The translations under genes were made by a program, and so were the position numbers. The notes below the pieces were generated by a model. It searched no databases. It saw only the letters and a program-made list of their open reading frames with translations, and was not told the origin of the DNA. A stretch of DNA of 64,000 bases from Ilyobacter polytropus DSM 2926 (GTDB lineage Bacteria; Fusobacteriota; Fusobacteriia; Fusobacteriales; Fusobacteriaceae). Positions 15,138-23,252 of the stretch are shown here, piece by piece; the stretch's first letter is position 1; each line of letters opens with the position of its first letter. The DNA is taken from the NCBI RefSeq assembly GCF_000165505.1, contig NC_014632.1:1302001-1366000 (forward strand). Direction: 5' to 3'.

Positions 15138-16835
15138 ATGAACCGAGTGGGGAGGGAGGAACTAAAAGAAAAAATCGCATTACTGGTATCTAAATACGGT
15201 AATGATCGAGCATCTATTTTGCCTGTTCTTGAAGATATAAGCAGGGAATATGGTGAGATCGACCTCTATGCAATGCAGACTTTGGCGTTTTTAGTCGATA
15301 TACATCCTAGTGAGGTGTTCGGCGTAGCAACTTTTTATAACTTTTTAAAATCCGGTAAAAAACACGGAAAATATGTCATAAGGCTTTGCAGAACTATATC
15401 TTGTCACATGAAAGAAAAAGACAGAATCGCAAAACAGCTGAATAACGAACTTGAAATAGAATTTGGAGAGATCACCTCTGACGGCTTATTTTCCCTTGAG
15501 TACTGTAATTGTCTTGGAATGTGTGATCAGGGGCCGGCGATGTTAATCAACGATATCCTCATATCCAAGGTAAAACCATCTGACATCCCTCTTATTATTC
15601 AATCTTGCAGAAGAGGTGTTCTAGGGAAAGAATATAAAACTCCCTTGGTATCCAAAGTAGTGAAAAAAGGTCCCCTTCTAGAGGAAAATTTTATCCCGGG
15701 AAGTGTCCTTAGAGAAACAATAAAAAGGGATAAAGACAGTATTTTAGAGGACATAGAAAAATCAAACCTCAGAGGAAGAGGCGGAGCAGGATTTCCAACT
15801 GGATTTAAATGGAGACTAGCCAAAGAGGAGAAAAAAGATAAAAAATTTATTGTTTGTAATGCAGACGAGGGAGAACCTGGGACTTTTAAGGACAGGTACA
15901 TTTTGCACAAGAATTTTCAGAGAGTTTTGGAAGGTATGAGCATTGCCGCCTATGTAATAGGGGCTTCAAAGGGATTCATCTATCTGAGGGGAGAATATAC
16001 ATATATTAGAGAAACTCTGGAAAAAGAGATCGAAAAAAGGCGGAGAGCCGGACTTTTGGGAAATGAAACAGAAAAGGGCTTAAACTTTGATATCGAGATA
16101 AGAATGGGAGCCGGGGCTTATATCTGCGGTGAAGAGACAGCCCTTATAGAATCTCTAGAAGGAAAAAGAGGGGAACCTAGAAATAAGCCTCCATATCCTG
16201 TGGACACTGGTTTCATGAACTATCCCACCCTTGTAAACAATGTAGAGACATTTTTAAATGTAAATCTGATATGTGAAAAAGGAGTTGAATCCTTTGGCCA
16301 GTATGGAACCGATAGTTCAAAGGGAACAAAATTTTTTAGTATCTCTGGTGACTGTAAAAATGAGGGAATATATGAACTTCCCTTTGGAGTCACAATAGAC
16401 AAGGTAGTCGCTCTGGCAGAGGGGAAAGATATTAAAGCTGTACAGATCGGAGGAGCTGCAGGTGAATGTGTCCAAAAAAATGATTTCTCAAAGCGTATCG
16501 CTTTTGAGGCGGCATCTACAGGAGGATCCATTATTCTTTTTAACGAGAACAGGGATATGCTAGACATTGCCGAAAACTTCATGGAATTTTTTGTAGAGGA
16601 ATCCTGTGGTCAATGTACTCCGTGCAGAGAAGGTACCTATAGAATACTAGAGGGGATAAGGCTTTTGAAAAAGGGTAAATGCTCTGTTACTTATCTAAAT
16701 AAACTTCTCGAACTGTGTGAAACCGTAGAATTAGCATCTAAATGCGGATTGGGTCAGCTCAGCACAGTGGCCTTTAGGTCTATTGTGGAAAACTTCAAAG
16801 AGGAGATCCTTGGAAGGCTCCCAGAGGAGGTATAA
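15138..16835 (+). CDS. NADH-linked hydrogenase subunit, NuoE-NuoF fusion (HydC-HydB)
   Basis: A 565-residue electron-input subunit. Residues 1-155 are NuoE/HydC-like with a [2Fe-2S] site (Cys84, Cys89, Cys125, Cys129). Residues 185-565 are NuoF/HydB-like: FMN/NADH motifs GRGGAGFPTGFKW (213-225) and CNADEGEPGTFKDR (240-253), GAGAYICGEETAL, and a [4Fe-4S] site (Cys490, 493, 496, 536). It stops there. Bifurcating HydB proteins usually carry an extra N-terminal 2Fe-2S domain and a C-terminal two-cluster ferredoxin-like domain; both are absent. The protein would oxidise NADH and feed HydA, whose gene follows by 4 bp. ATG 15138 follows GGAGG. Confidence 0.93.
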   Translation: MNRVGREELKEKIALLVSKYGNDRASILPVLEDISREYGEIDLYAMQTLAFLVDIHPSEVFGVATFYNFLKSGKKHGKYVIRLCRTISCHMKEKDRIAKQLNNELEIEFGEITSDGLFSLEYCNCLGMCDQGPAMLINDILISKVKPSDIPLIIQSCRRGVLGKEYKTPLVSKVVKKGPLLEENFIPGSVLRETIKRDKDSILEDIEKSNLRGRGGAGFPTGFKWRLAKEEKKDKKFIVCNADEGEPGTFKDRYILHKNFQRVLEGMSIAAYVIGASKGFIYLRGEYTYIRETLEKEIEKRRRAGLLGNETEKGLNFDIEIRMGAGAYICGEETALIESLEGKRGEPRNKPPYPVDTGFMNYPTLVNNVETFLNVNLICEKGVESFGQYGTDSSKGTKFFSISGDCKNEGIYELPFGVTIDKVVALAEGKDIKAVQIGGAAGECVQKNDFSKRIAFEAASTGGSIILFNENRDMLDIAENFMEFFVEESCGQCTPCREGTYRILEGIRLLKKGKCSVTYLNKLLELCETVELASKCGLGQLSTVAFRSIVENFKEEILGRLPEEV

Positions 16836-16839
16836 TACT

Positions 16840-18762
16840 ATGATAAACAAGTGTGATACAGGCAGCTGTAGAGTTCCTAAAACTGAGATGCTAAGAGATG
16901 CCTGCGAGGGACAGGAGGAAAAGTGTAAGTTAGAACTCATCGACATAGAAATAGACAACAAAAAGATGCAGGTAACTAAGGGTACCACCATACTAAAGGC
17001 TGCTAAGGGTATAGGGGTAAAAATACCAACTCTCTGCAATCATGATGACCTATGCCTTGCTGGAGTCTGTCGAATATGCTTAGTGGAAGTGGAGGGATTT
17101 AAAACTCTTCAGGCCTCATGCTCATATTCGATCTCCCAGCCTATAAAAATAAAAACAAATACAGCTAAGATAAGAAGAGCCAGAAGAAACGTATTAGAGT
17201 TGATTTTGGCAGATCACGTGGGAGAATGTTATTCGTGTATGAGAAACGGAAACTGTGAACTGCAGGACCTGGCAATGGAATATGGTATAACCTCCTATCC
17301 CTACGGACATGACAATATCAGGAAAAAAGGAGTGGATTTTTCAAGTCACGCAATAATGAGAGATTTAGACAAATGTATTCTTTGCAGAAGGTGTGTCAGA
17401 AGCTGTATCGACCTGCAGGAAGTTGGAGTCTTTAGTATAAAAGGAAGAGGAAAAGATTCTACCATTACAACCTTCGGTAATAAACCCATGGATGAAATAG
17501 TTTGTATAAACTGTGGTCAGTGTATAAACAGATGTCCCACTGCTGCTCTCTATGAAAAAGATGAGAGTGAACTTGTATGGAACGCCCTAGAAACAGAAGG
17601 AAAACATGTGGTTATACAGACAGCTCCTGCACCTAGGGCTGGTATAGGAGAAGAATTCGGACTAGAACCCGGTACTCCTATGACACTTAAAATGAACACC
17701 GCACTTAGACGTTGCGGGTTCCACAAGGTTTTTGATACTTGTTTCACAGCTGATCTTACAATTATAGAGGAAGGAACAGAGCTTGTGAAAAGACTTTATG
17801 ACAATATAGAGGGGGATGGTCATACAAAACTTCCTGTTTTCACTTCATGCTCTCCTGGATGGGTAAAATACTTAGAACATTTTTTCCCTGAATTTATAGA
17901 AAATCTCTCTACAGCAAAGAGTCCACAGCAGATGTTTGGAACTATTATAAAAACTTATTATGCTGAAAAAAACAATATAAACCCTGAAGATATAGTTACT
18001 GTGGCTCTCATGCCTTGTACTGCAAAGAAATATGAAGCTGGAAGGCCGGAAATGTGCCAGTCAGGATATAGAGATGTCGATTATGGAATTACAACTAGAG
18101 AAATGGCAAAAATGTTTAAAGAAACGGGAATAGACCTGCCAAATATCGAAGATTCAGATTTTGACGATCCTTTTACAGGAGGCAGCGGTTCTGGAGTTAT
18201 TTTTGGTGCTACAGGGGGAGTAATGGAATCTGCCATAAGAACACTATACGAACTGGTTACAGGAGAAAAGGTGGATTCTCTTTTTGAATATGGAGATATA
18301 AAACCTGTCAGAGGTTTTGAAGATATTAAATCTCTAGAACTAAAAATAGATAAGGTAACCGAAGTTCCAGAGTTGTTGAAAGGTCAGCTTAATTCCTTTG
18401 AATTTCTAAAAAATCAAACTTTGAAAGTCGCCATATGTCACGGAACCTCAAATGCCAAAAGAGTCCTTGAGGACATAAAAAACGGTGGAGAGTTCAGTAC
18501 CTATCATTTTATTGAATTTATGGCGTGTCCAGGTGGCTGTCTAGGAGGTGGAGGTCAGCCTATTCCAACCAATGAAGAAATAAGAATAAAAAGAGCTAAT
18601 GCAATATACAGCGAGGATAAAAAAGCCTCTGTTAGAAAATCCTATGAAAATCCAGGAGTTTTGGAACTTTATAAGAATTTCTTTAAAGAGGGTCCAGGAA
18701 AGGAAAAAGCCCATAAATTACTTCATACACATTATAAAAAACGCGGAAAAGAGATCCTATAA
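16840..18762 (+). CDS. hydA: [FeFe] hydrogenase catalytic subunit
   Basis: A 640-residue HydA with a NuoG-like front. In order: a [2Fe-2S] domain (Cys66, 77, 80, 94), a His/Cys [4Fe-4S] site (His126, Cys130, 133, 139), two [4Fe-4S] ferredoxin motifs (Cys179-189, 222-232) and the H-cluster domain: TSCSPGW (335-341), MPC (391-393), MACPGGC (561-567). The middle motif has Ser where many enzymes have a second Cys; I believe this variant is common among NAD(P)H-linked hydrogenases. Residues 1-30 hold four further cysteines (5, 10, 22, 29) with no obvious counterpart. It reduces protons with electrons from the NuoE-NuoF subunit. ATG 16840 was chosen for its AGAGGAGG site, trimming 19 residues from the longest frame. 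Confidence 0.95.
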   Translation: MINKCDTGSCRVPKTEMLRDACEGQEEKCKLELIDIEIDNKKMQVTKGTTILKAAKGIGVKIPTLCNHDDLCLAGVCRICLVEVEGFKTLQASCSYSISQPIKIKTNTAKIRRARRNVLELILADHVGECYSCMRNGNCELQDLAMEYGITSYPYGHDNIRKKGVDFSSHAIMRDLDKCILCRRCVRSCIDLQEVGVFSIKGRGKDSTITTFGNKPMDEIVCINCGQCINRCPTAALYEKDESELVWNALETEGKHVVIQTAPAPRAGIGEEFGLEPGTPMTLKMNTALRRCGFHKVFDTCFTADLTIIEEGTELVKRLYDNIEGDGHTKLPVFTSCSPGWVKYLEHFFPEFIENLSTAKSPQQMFGTIIKTYYAEKNNINPEDIVTVALMPCTAKKYEAGRPEMCQSGYRDVDYGITTREMAKMFKETGIDLPNIEDSDFDDPFTGGSGSGVIFGATGGVMESAIRTLYELVTGEKVDSLFEYGDIKPVRGFEDIKSLELKIDKVTEVPELLKGQLNSFEFLKNQTLKVAICHGTSNAKRVLEDIKNGGEFSTYHFIEFMACPGGCLGGGGQPIPTNEEIRIKRANAIYSEDKKASVRKSYENPGVLELYKNFFKEGPGKEKAHKLLHTHYKKRGKEIL

Positions 18763-18768
18763 AATACA

Positions 18769-18808
18769 AAGGAGAAACCTAAAAGTTTCTCCTTAATTGT
18801 TTTTTTTA
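18769..18808 (+). terminator. terminator after hydA
   Basis: AAGGAGAAAC and GTTTCTCCTT form a 10-bp stem with a 6-base loop and a T8 tract downstream. Confidence 0.88.
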
Positions 18809-18900
18809 AGTAAAAATAATTTCACAGGATAAAATAAGCTAAGTTCTTTATAAAACCTCCTGAAAGTGATATAATTAAAAAAAACTTTAGGGGGATTTTC

Positions 18901-20388
18901 ATGCATAAAAAAATTATGATACAGGGAACAGGTTCTTCTGTAGGAAAAAGCCTTGTGACAGCAGGGCTCTGCAGAATTTTTTATAAAGACGGATATAAAG
19001 TCAGCCCTTTTAAATCTCAGAACATGGCTCTGAACTCTTTTGTCGATGAAGACGGACTTGAACTTGGTAGAGCCCAGGTTGTACAGGCTGAGATGGGCGG
19101 AGAAAGACCTAGGGCCTATATGAACCCCATACTTCTAAAACCTAACGCAGATGATCATTCGCAGGTTATATTTATGGGAAAGCCCTGTGGAAATGTAACT
19201 GCAGTAGAATATTTTTCTCAGACAGAAAAACTGAGAAAAGTAGCTTTAGAGGGATATGAAAAAATAAGAGAAAATTATGATATATGCGTACTCGAAGGTG
19301 GAGGAAGCCCTGCAGAAATAAACCTCAGAGAAGTAGACGTTGTAAATATGGGAATGGCAGAATTAGTAGATGCCCCTGTAGTCCTTGTTTCTGACATAGA
19401 AAGAGGCGGTGTCTTTGCCCAGATTTACGGTACAATAATGCTTTTAGAAAAAAATGACAGAGACCGTATAAAAGGCATTATTATAAATAAATTCAGAGGA
19501 AATAAAGATATATTAGATCCTGGAATTGAGATGATAGAGAAAAAACTAAAAGAGGATGGGGTAGACATACCTATACTAGGTGTTCTTCCATTTCTTGATG
19601 TAAAAATTGAGGAAGAGGATGTCCTAGCAAAAAAACTTACTGCAGAAAAAACTAAAAATGATATAACCATCTCGGTAATTAGAACTCCTAAGATTTCAAA
19701 TTATACCGATTTTGATGTTTTTGAATTTTACGATGATGTGGCTCTAAATTATGTTGACTCTCCTGAAGATATAGGGGACGAGGACATGATTATTATTCCT
19801 GGAAGCAAAAATACTATAGGGGACTTGATTTTTATAAAGGAAACTGGAATTTATAAAAAAATTATAGAGGAGTCCCAAAAAGGAAAACTAATTTTTGGAA
19901 TCTGCGGTGGTTTCCAGATACTAGGAAATAAAATAATGGATCCTCTCTGCATAGAGACTCCCCTTGGAGAAGAAGAAGGTCTAGGGCTTTTAAATGTAAT
20001 AACCACAATGGGAGAAGAAAAGGCAACCTATCAGGTAGAAAAAAAATTAATTAACTGCAAAGGTATCCTTACCGGCCTTGAAGGATCAACTGTAAAAGGA
20101 TATGAAATTCACCAGGGTCAGACAGAGGGAAAAGAAGAGATGTTTTTAGACGGAGAGCTTTATGTGGGAGTCTATAGAGAAAATGTCATGGCAACTTACC
20201 TTCACGGAATATTTGACAACGGATTATTTACAAGACATATTTTAAACTATTTGAGAAGAAAAAAAGGACTTAAAGAAAATGAAAATATAATTGATTATGA
20301 AAAAGTTAAGAACAAAGAATTTGACAGATGGGAAGAACATCTAAGAAAAAATTTGGATATAGATAAAATATATGAGATATTAAAATAG
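18901..20388 (+). CDS. cobQ: adenosylcobyric acid synthase (glutamine-hydrolysing)
   Basis: A 495-residue amidase of cobalamin biosynthesis that adds four amide groups to adenosylcobyrinic diamide using glutamine and ATP. The N-terminal half carries the DTBS-like P-loop GTGSSVGKSLVTAGL and LEGGGSPAEINL; the C-terminal half is a class I glutamine amidotransferase with the nucleophile in FGICGGFQILG and the His in YLHGIFDN. TAGGGGGATTT supplies a ribosome site. It is the only cob gene here. A cobalamin riboswitch lies downstream but on the opposite strand, so it does not control cobQ in cis. The promoter has TATAAT (18870-18875) and a weak -35. Confidence 0.95.
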   Translation: MHKKIMIQGTGSSVGKSLVTAGLCRIFYKDGYKVSPFKSQNMALNSFVDEDGLELGRAQVVQAEMGGERPRAYMNPILLKPNADDHSQVIFMGKPCGNVTAVEYFSQTEKLRKVALEGYEKIRENYDICVLEGGGSPAEINLREVDVVNMGMAELVDAPVVLVSDIERGGVFAQIYGTIMLLEKNDRDRIKGIIINKFRGNKDILDPGIEMIEKKLKEDGVDIPILGVLPFLDVKIEEEDVLAKKLTAEKTKNDITISVIRTPKISNYTDFDVFEFYDDVALNYVDSPEDIGDEDMIIIPGSKNTIGDLIFIKETGIYKKIIEESQKGKLIFGICGGFQILGNKIMDPLCIETPLGEEEGLGLLNVITTMGEEKATYQVEKKLINCKGILTGLEGSTVKGYEIHQGQTEGKEEMFLDGELYVGVYRENVMATYLHGIFDNGLFTRHILNYLRRKKGLKENENIIDYEKVKNKEFDRWEEHLRKNLDIDKIYEILK

Positions 20389-20408
20389 GGGCCGTAGGCC
20401 CCTATTTT
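20382..20408. terminator. bidirectional terminator after cobQ
   Basis: AAAATAGGGGCC, three-base loop, GGCCCCTATTTT. The stem begins inside the stop codon region of cobQ. A leftward transcript from the riboswitch unit would also meet it. Confidence 0.88.
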
Positions 20409-20457
20409 AATTCCAAACTAAACTATATTTAATTTTATAAAAGAAGGCTTATTAAGT

Positions 20458-20479
20458 GGGGAACAGGCTAGTGTTCCCC
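20458..20479. other. GC-rich hairpin between cobQ and the riboswitch unit
   Basis: GGGGAACA and TGTTCCCC form a perfect 8-bp stem with loop GGCTAG. No T-run follows in either direction, so it is not a standard terminator. Role unknown. Confidence 0.5.
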
Positions 20480-20532
20480 GAGGAAGATATAAAAATGTCA
20501 ATTTGACTTGATGGCAAAAGTATAATTAAAAT

Positions 20533-20567
20533 AAAAAATCTCCTATCAAGATACGCCTGACAGGAGA
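20533..20567 (-). terminator. terminator of the cobalamin-riboswitch transcript
   Basis: Leftward, TCTCCTGTCA and TGATAGGAGA pair with one mismatch around a 9-base loop and are followed by six T. It lies about 75 bases after the B12 box and is the plausible expression platform. Confidence 0.8.
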
Positions 20568-20644
20568 AGTATAAAAAACAATACAATAAAATTATAATGT
20601 CTCTCACACTTCCCGTCCTCGCAGGCTAGCATAAATCTTTTCAT
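20546..20644 (-). CDS. candidate 32-aa ORF inside the riboswitch transcript
   Basis: An ATG at 20644 follows directly after the B12 box, whose AGGAG could act as ribosome site seven bases upstream. The frame runs 32 codons: a Cys-containing head (MLACEDGKCERHY) and a hydrophobic tail (FIVLFFILLLSGVS), ending inside the terminator stem. Nothing similar is known to me. It may be chance; the unusual coupling of B12 box and start codon is the only support. Confidence 0.25.
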   Translation of the reverse strand: MKRFMLACEDGKCERHYNFIVLFFILLLSGVS

Positions 20645-20775
20645 GGCAGGTCTCCTGGCTTAACTTCAACCTAATCACAACCCTTCCCGGAAAATCCAGT
20701 GGTAACGTCGCTTTCGTCAGCTTCACAGTGGCGGGACCGCAGAGGATTAATACCTCACTTCCCTTTTAATCAATA
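20643..20775 (-). ncRNA. cobalamin riboswitch (leftward)
   Basis: Read leftward the sequence shows GGGAAGTGAGGTATTAATCC, GGTCCCGCCACTGTGAAG and the B12 box GCCAGGAGACCTGCC, in the order and spacing of the AdoCbl/B12 aptamer. No gene follows on this strand: it is convergent with cobQ and a terminator lies about 75 bases on. It has its own near-consensus promoter, so it makes a self-contained RNA of roughly 270 bases. Confidence 0.9.
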
Positions 20776-20811
20776 AATCGAACCATAAAAGTATTATTCT
20801 TTTCAGTTGAG

Positions 20812-20840
20812 ATATTATCTCAATTTTAGGGAAAAGTCAA
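20812..20840 (-). promoter_or_regulatory. promoter of the cobalamin-riboswitch transcript
   Basis: Leftward TTGACT (20835-20840) and TAATAT (20812-20817) with a 17-bp spacer. The -10 element sits inside the 7+3+7 palindrome TTGAGATATTATCTCAA (20807-20823), a possible operator. Confidence 0.7.
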
Positions 20841-21040
20841 TATATAAAAATATAATTTTTTTAATTTTAAAAAATTAAAAATTTAAACTCCTTAAAACTC
20901 CTTTCAATTGGTGGATAGTAGTGATATAATTTTTTTAGTTGAAAACAACTTACCCCTATACGCATATAGTGGTTAAGTGCTAAAATATACATATTTATAC
21001 TACAGCTTTTTTACTTAATTTTATTAATGAGGTGATATTT

Positions 21041-22024
21041 TTGGAAATTGGAAAATTAAAAGCTTCTGACCTTGAGAAGCTCATATTTAAAAATATAAAA
21101 CACAAAAGGTCAGAAATACTAACAGATCCCAAAATAGGGGGAGATTGTGCTGTCCTTGACTTCGGAGACAAGGTGGCTTATATCTCTAGCGACCCTATTA
21201 CAGGTGCCACTGAAGAGCTTGGAAAACTTGCTGTAAACATAAATTGCAACGATATAGCCACTGCAGGAATAGAACCGGTAGGACTTATGCTTACTATTTT
21301 GGCTCCTGAGGGAACCAAGGCCGAGGAAATAGAAAGAGTTGTGTCTGATGCCCATGCAGAATGCGAGAAGCTCAATGTATCTATCATGGGTGGCCATACT
21401 GAGATAACAAAAGTAGTAAACAGGATGGTTGTGTCTGTAACTGCCATCGGAATAGGAAAAAAAGAGGATTATACAAAGAGGGGGAAAGTTGAACCTGGAG
21501 ACTGTCTGATTCTCACCAAAGGGGCAGGTATAGAGGGTACCGGGATAATAGCCTACGAAAAAAGTGAAGAGATCAGAAAAAATCTGGGAGAACAAACTTT
21601 AAAAGAAGCAAAAAATATGTTAGACAAGATAAGTGTTGTGAGAGAGGGAATTATTGCATCGCCTTATGTAAAAGGGATGCATGACGTAACAGAGGGAGGA
21701 ATCTTAGGTGCAATATGGGAAGTAAGTGAATTCTATGGTTTGGGATCAGAGATATACCGGGAAAAAATAGAAATTGCAGATTGTACAAGAGCTATCTGCG
21801 ATCACTTTAATATAAATCCACTAAAACTAATATCCAGTGGGTCGATGCTTTTGACCGCCGATCCTCTCAAAGGATCAAAGATAGTCGAAATATTAAAAAG
21901 CGAGGGAATAGAATCTCAAATTATAGGAAAATTCATAAAGGATAATTCCAAATCAATAATTTCTGGAAACTTTGTCGAAGAGATCTCAGAACCTGAGAGT
22001 GATGAATTATATAGGGTGGTATAG
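21041..22024 (+). CDS. AIR synthase-related protein (HypE/PurM/ThiL superfamily)
   Basis: A 327-residue ATP-binding protein with the PurM-type signatures GGDCAVLDFGDKVAYISSDP (N-terminal dimer domain), NCNDIATAGIEPVG, MGGHTEI and MHDVTEGGILGA. It resembles HypE but ends ELYRVV without the C-terminal Cys that HypE needs for thiocarboxamide chemistry, so it is not the hydrogenase NiFe maturase. It is followed 21 bp later by a class V aminotransferase, a pairing that hints at a shared but unknown pathway. I place the start at TTG 21041, six bases after GAGGTG; a GTG at 21032 lies inside that site. Confidence 0.8.
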   Translation: MEIGKLKASDLEKLIFKNIKHKRSEILTDPKIGGDCAVLDFGDKVAYISSDPITGATEELGKLAVNINCNDIATAGIEPVGLMLTILAPEGTKAEEIERVVSDAHAECEKLNVSIMGGHTEITKVVNRMVVSVTAIGIGKKEDYTKRGKVEPGDCLILTKGAGIEGTGIIAYEKSEEIRKNLGEQTLKEAKNMLDKISVVREGIIASPYVKGMHDVTEGGILGAIWEVSEFYGLGSEIYREKIEIADCTRAICDHFNINPLKLISSGSMLLTADPLKGSKIVEILKSEGIESQIIGKFIKDNSKSIISGNFVEEISEPESDELYRVV

Positions 22025-22045
22025 AGGCAAAAGGGGGGCAATAAA

Positions 22046-23179
22046 ATGAAAACACCATTTTTAATGACAGCTGGACCTACTAGGGTAAGAGAAAATGTTA
22101 GACTGGCAAGGGCAAAAGAGTGCTCAAATCCTGATTTAGATTTGAATTTCTATGATTTTTATAGGAATTTGTGCATTAAAATCGGTAAAATCATTGAGAC
22201 TAAACAGGATGTAAGAATTCTATCGGGGGAAGGAATTTTAGGTCTTGAAGCTGCATGTGCATCTTTCACAGAGCAGGGAGACAGAGTCCTTGTAGTAGAC
22301 AATGGGATTTTCGGGGAAGGCTTTGGGGATTTTGTAAAAATGTACGGTGGTAAACCTGTTTACTTTAAGGGAGACAGAGAGCACGGAATAAATATCTCTG
22401 ATCTTGAAAATTTTCTAATAAAGGACAATGAATTTAAATATGCAACGATAGTTCACTGTGACACCCCATCTGGAGTTTTGAATCCACTTAGAGAAATCTG
22501 TAAAATTCTAAAAAAATATGGAATAGCAACAGTGGTCGATGCTGTATCTTCCATAGGAGGAGAAGAAGTAAAGGTCGACGAATGGGAGATCGACGTCTGC
22601 CTAGGTGCTAGTCAGAAGGTTCTCTCTGCACCTCCGGGACTGACCTTTCTAAGTATCAGTGACACTGCATGGAAGATTATGGAAAACAGAGAAAGTCCTA
22701 TTGCTGGTTTTTACTGTAACTTACTAATATGGAAGGACTATTATGAAAAGAAATGGTTCCCCTATACTATGCCAATAAGCGATATAGAGGGTTTGAATAC
22801 CGCCGTCGACAACTATTTTTCAGAAAACACCATAAAGAGACATCAGATAATCGCTTCGTCCTTTAGAAAATCTATCGTCGAAGCCGGTTTAGAGCTATAC
22901 ACAAAGGATTCATATTCAAATACAGTAAGTGTTATAAAAATTCCTGATGGAATTGATGAAAAAAAGCTGAGAAAAAACCTTCTAGAAAAACACAACCTCA
23001 TGATATCAGGTGCCTTCGGATATCTCGAGGGCAAAGTAATAAGAATAGGTCATATGGGAGAAGGTGCTAGAGAATACAGCGGATTTTATGTATTAAAATC
23101 TTTGGAAAAAGAACTTATGGATCAGGGATTCAAGCCGAAAAAATCTCTTACGGAAAATTTTATAAATATTCTTAAATAG
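22046..23179 (+). CDS. class V aminotransferase (alanine-glyoxylate / serine-pyruvate type)
   Basis: A 377-residue PLP enzyme of fold type I. Seen: TAGPTRVRENV at the N-terminus, GEGILGLEAAC, HCDTPSGVLNP, VVDAVSSIGGEEVKVDEWEIDV with the PLP Asp, and SQKVLSAPPGL with the Schiff-base Lys. The C-terminal RIGHMGEGA is typical of the alanine-glyoxylate/serine-pyruvate branch. AAAGGGGGG is the ribosome site. It forms a pair with the AIR-synthase-like gene and ends at a strong terminator. Substrate is not certain; phosphonate or purine-related amino donors are also possible in this family. Confidence 0.88.
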   Translation: MKTPFLMTAGPTRVRENVRLARAKECSNPDLDLNFYDFYRNLCIKIGKIIETKQDVRILSGEGILGLEAACASFTEQGDRVLVVDNGIFGEGFGDFVKMYGGKPVYFKGDREHGINISDLENFLIKDNEFKYATIVHCDTPSGVLNPLREICKILKKYGIATVVDAVSSIGGEEVKVDEWEIDVCLGASQKVLSAPPGLTFLSISDTAWKIMENRESPIAGFYCNLLIWKDYYEKKWFPYTMPISDIEGLNTAVDNYFSENTIKRHQIIASSFRKSIVEAGLELYTKDSYSNTVSVIKIPDGIDEKKLRKNLLEKHNLMISGAFGYLEGKVIRIGHMGEGAREYSGFYVLKSLEKELMDQGFKPKKSLTENFINILK

Positions 23180-23190
23180 TATACAAATAT

Positions 23191-23220
23191 AAAAACCGGC
23201 CTAATTACTGGCCGGTTTTT
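23191..23220. terminator. bidirectional terminator
   Basis: AAAAACCGGCC and GGCCGGTTTTT with an 8-base loop; pairing extends further outward through ATAT and TACAAAT-type bases. It separates the aminotransferase from the convergent RND operon. Confidence 0.92.
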
Positions 23221-23252
23221 TATATTTGTAATTTTAATAAAACTTAAATTTA

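Noticed and set aside
20382..20840. Cobalamin riboswitch as the regulator of cobQ in cis
   Set aside because: The B12 box reads on the minus strand, downstream of cobQ, so it cannot be the cobQ leader.
21041..22024. Assignment of the AIR-synthase-like gene as hypE
   Set aside because: The C-terminal Cys essential in HypE is missing and no other hyp gene or NiFe hydrogenase is present; the nearby hydrogenase is of the FeFe type.
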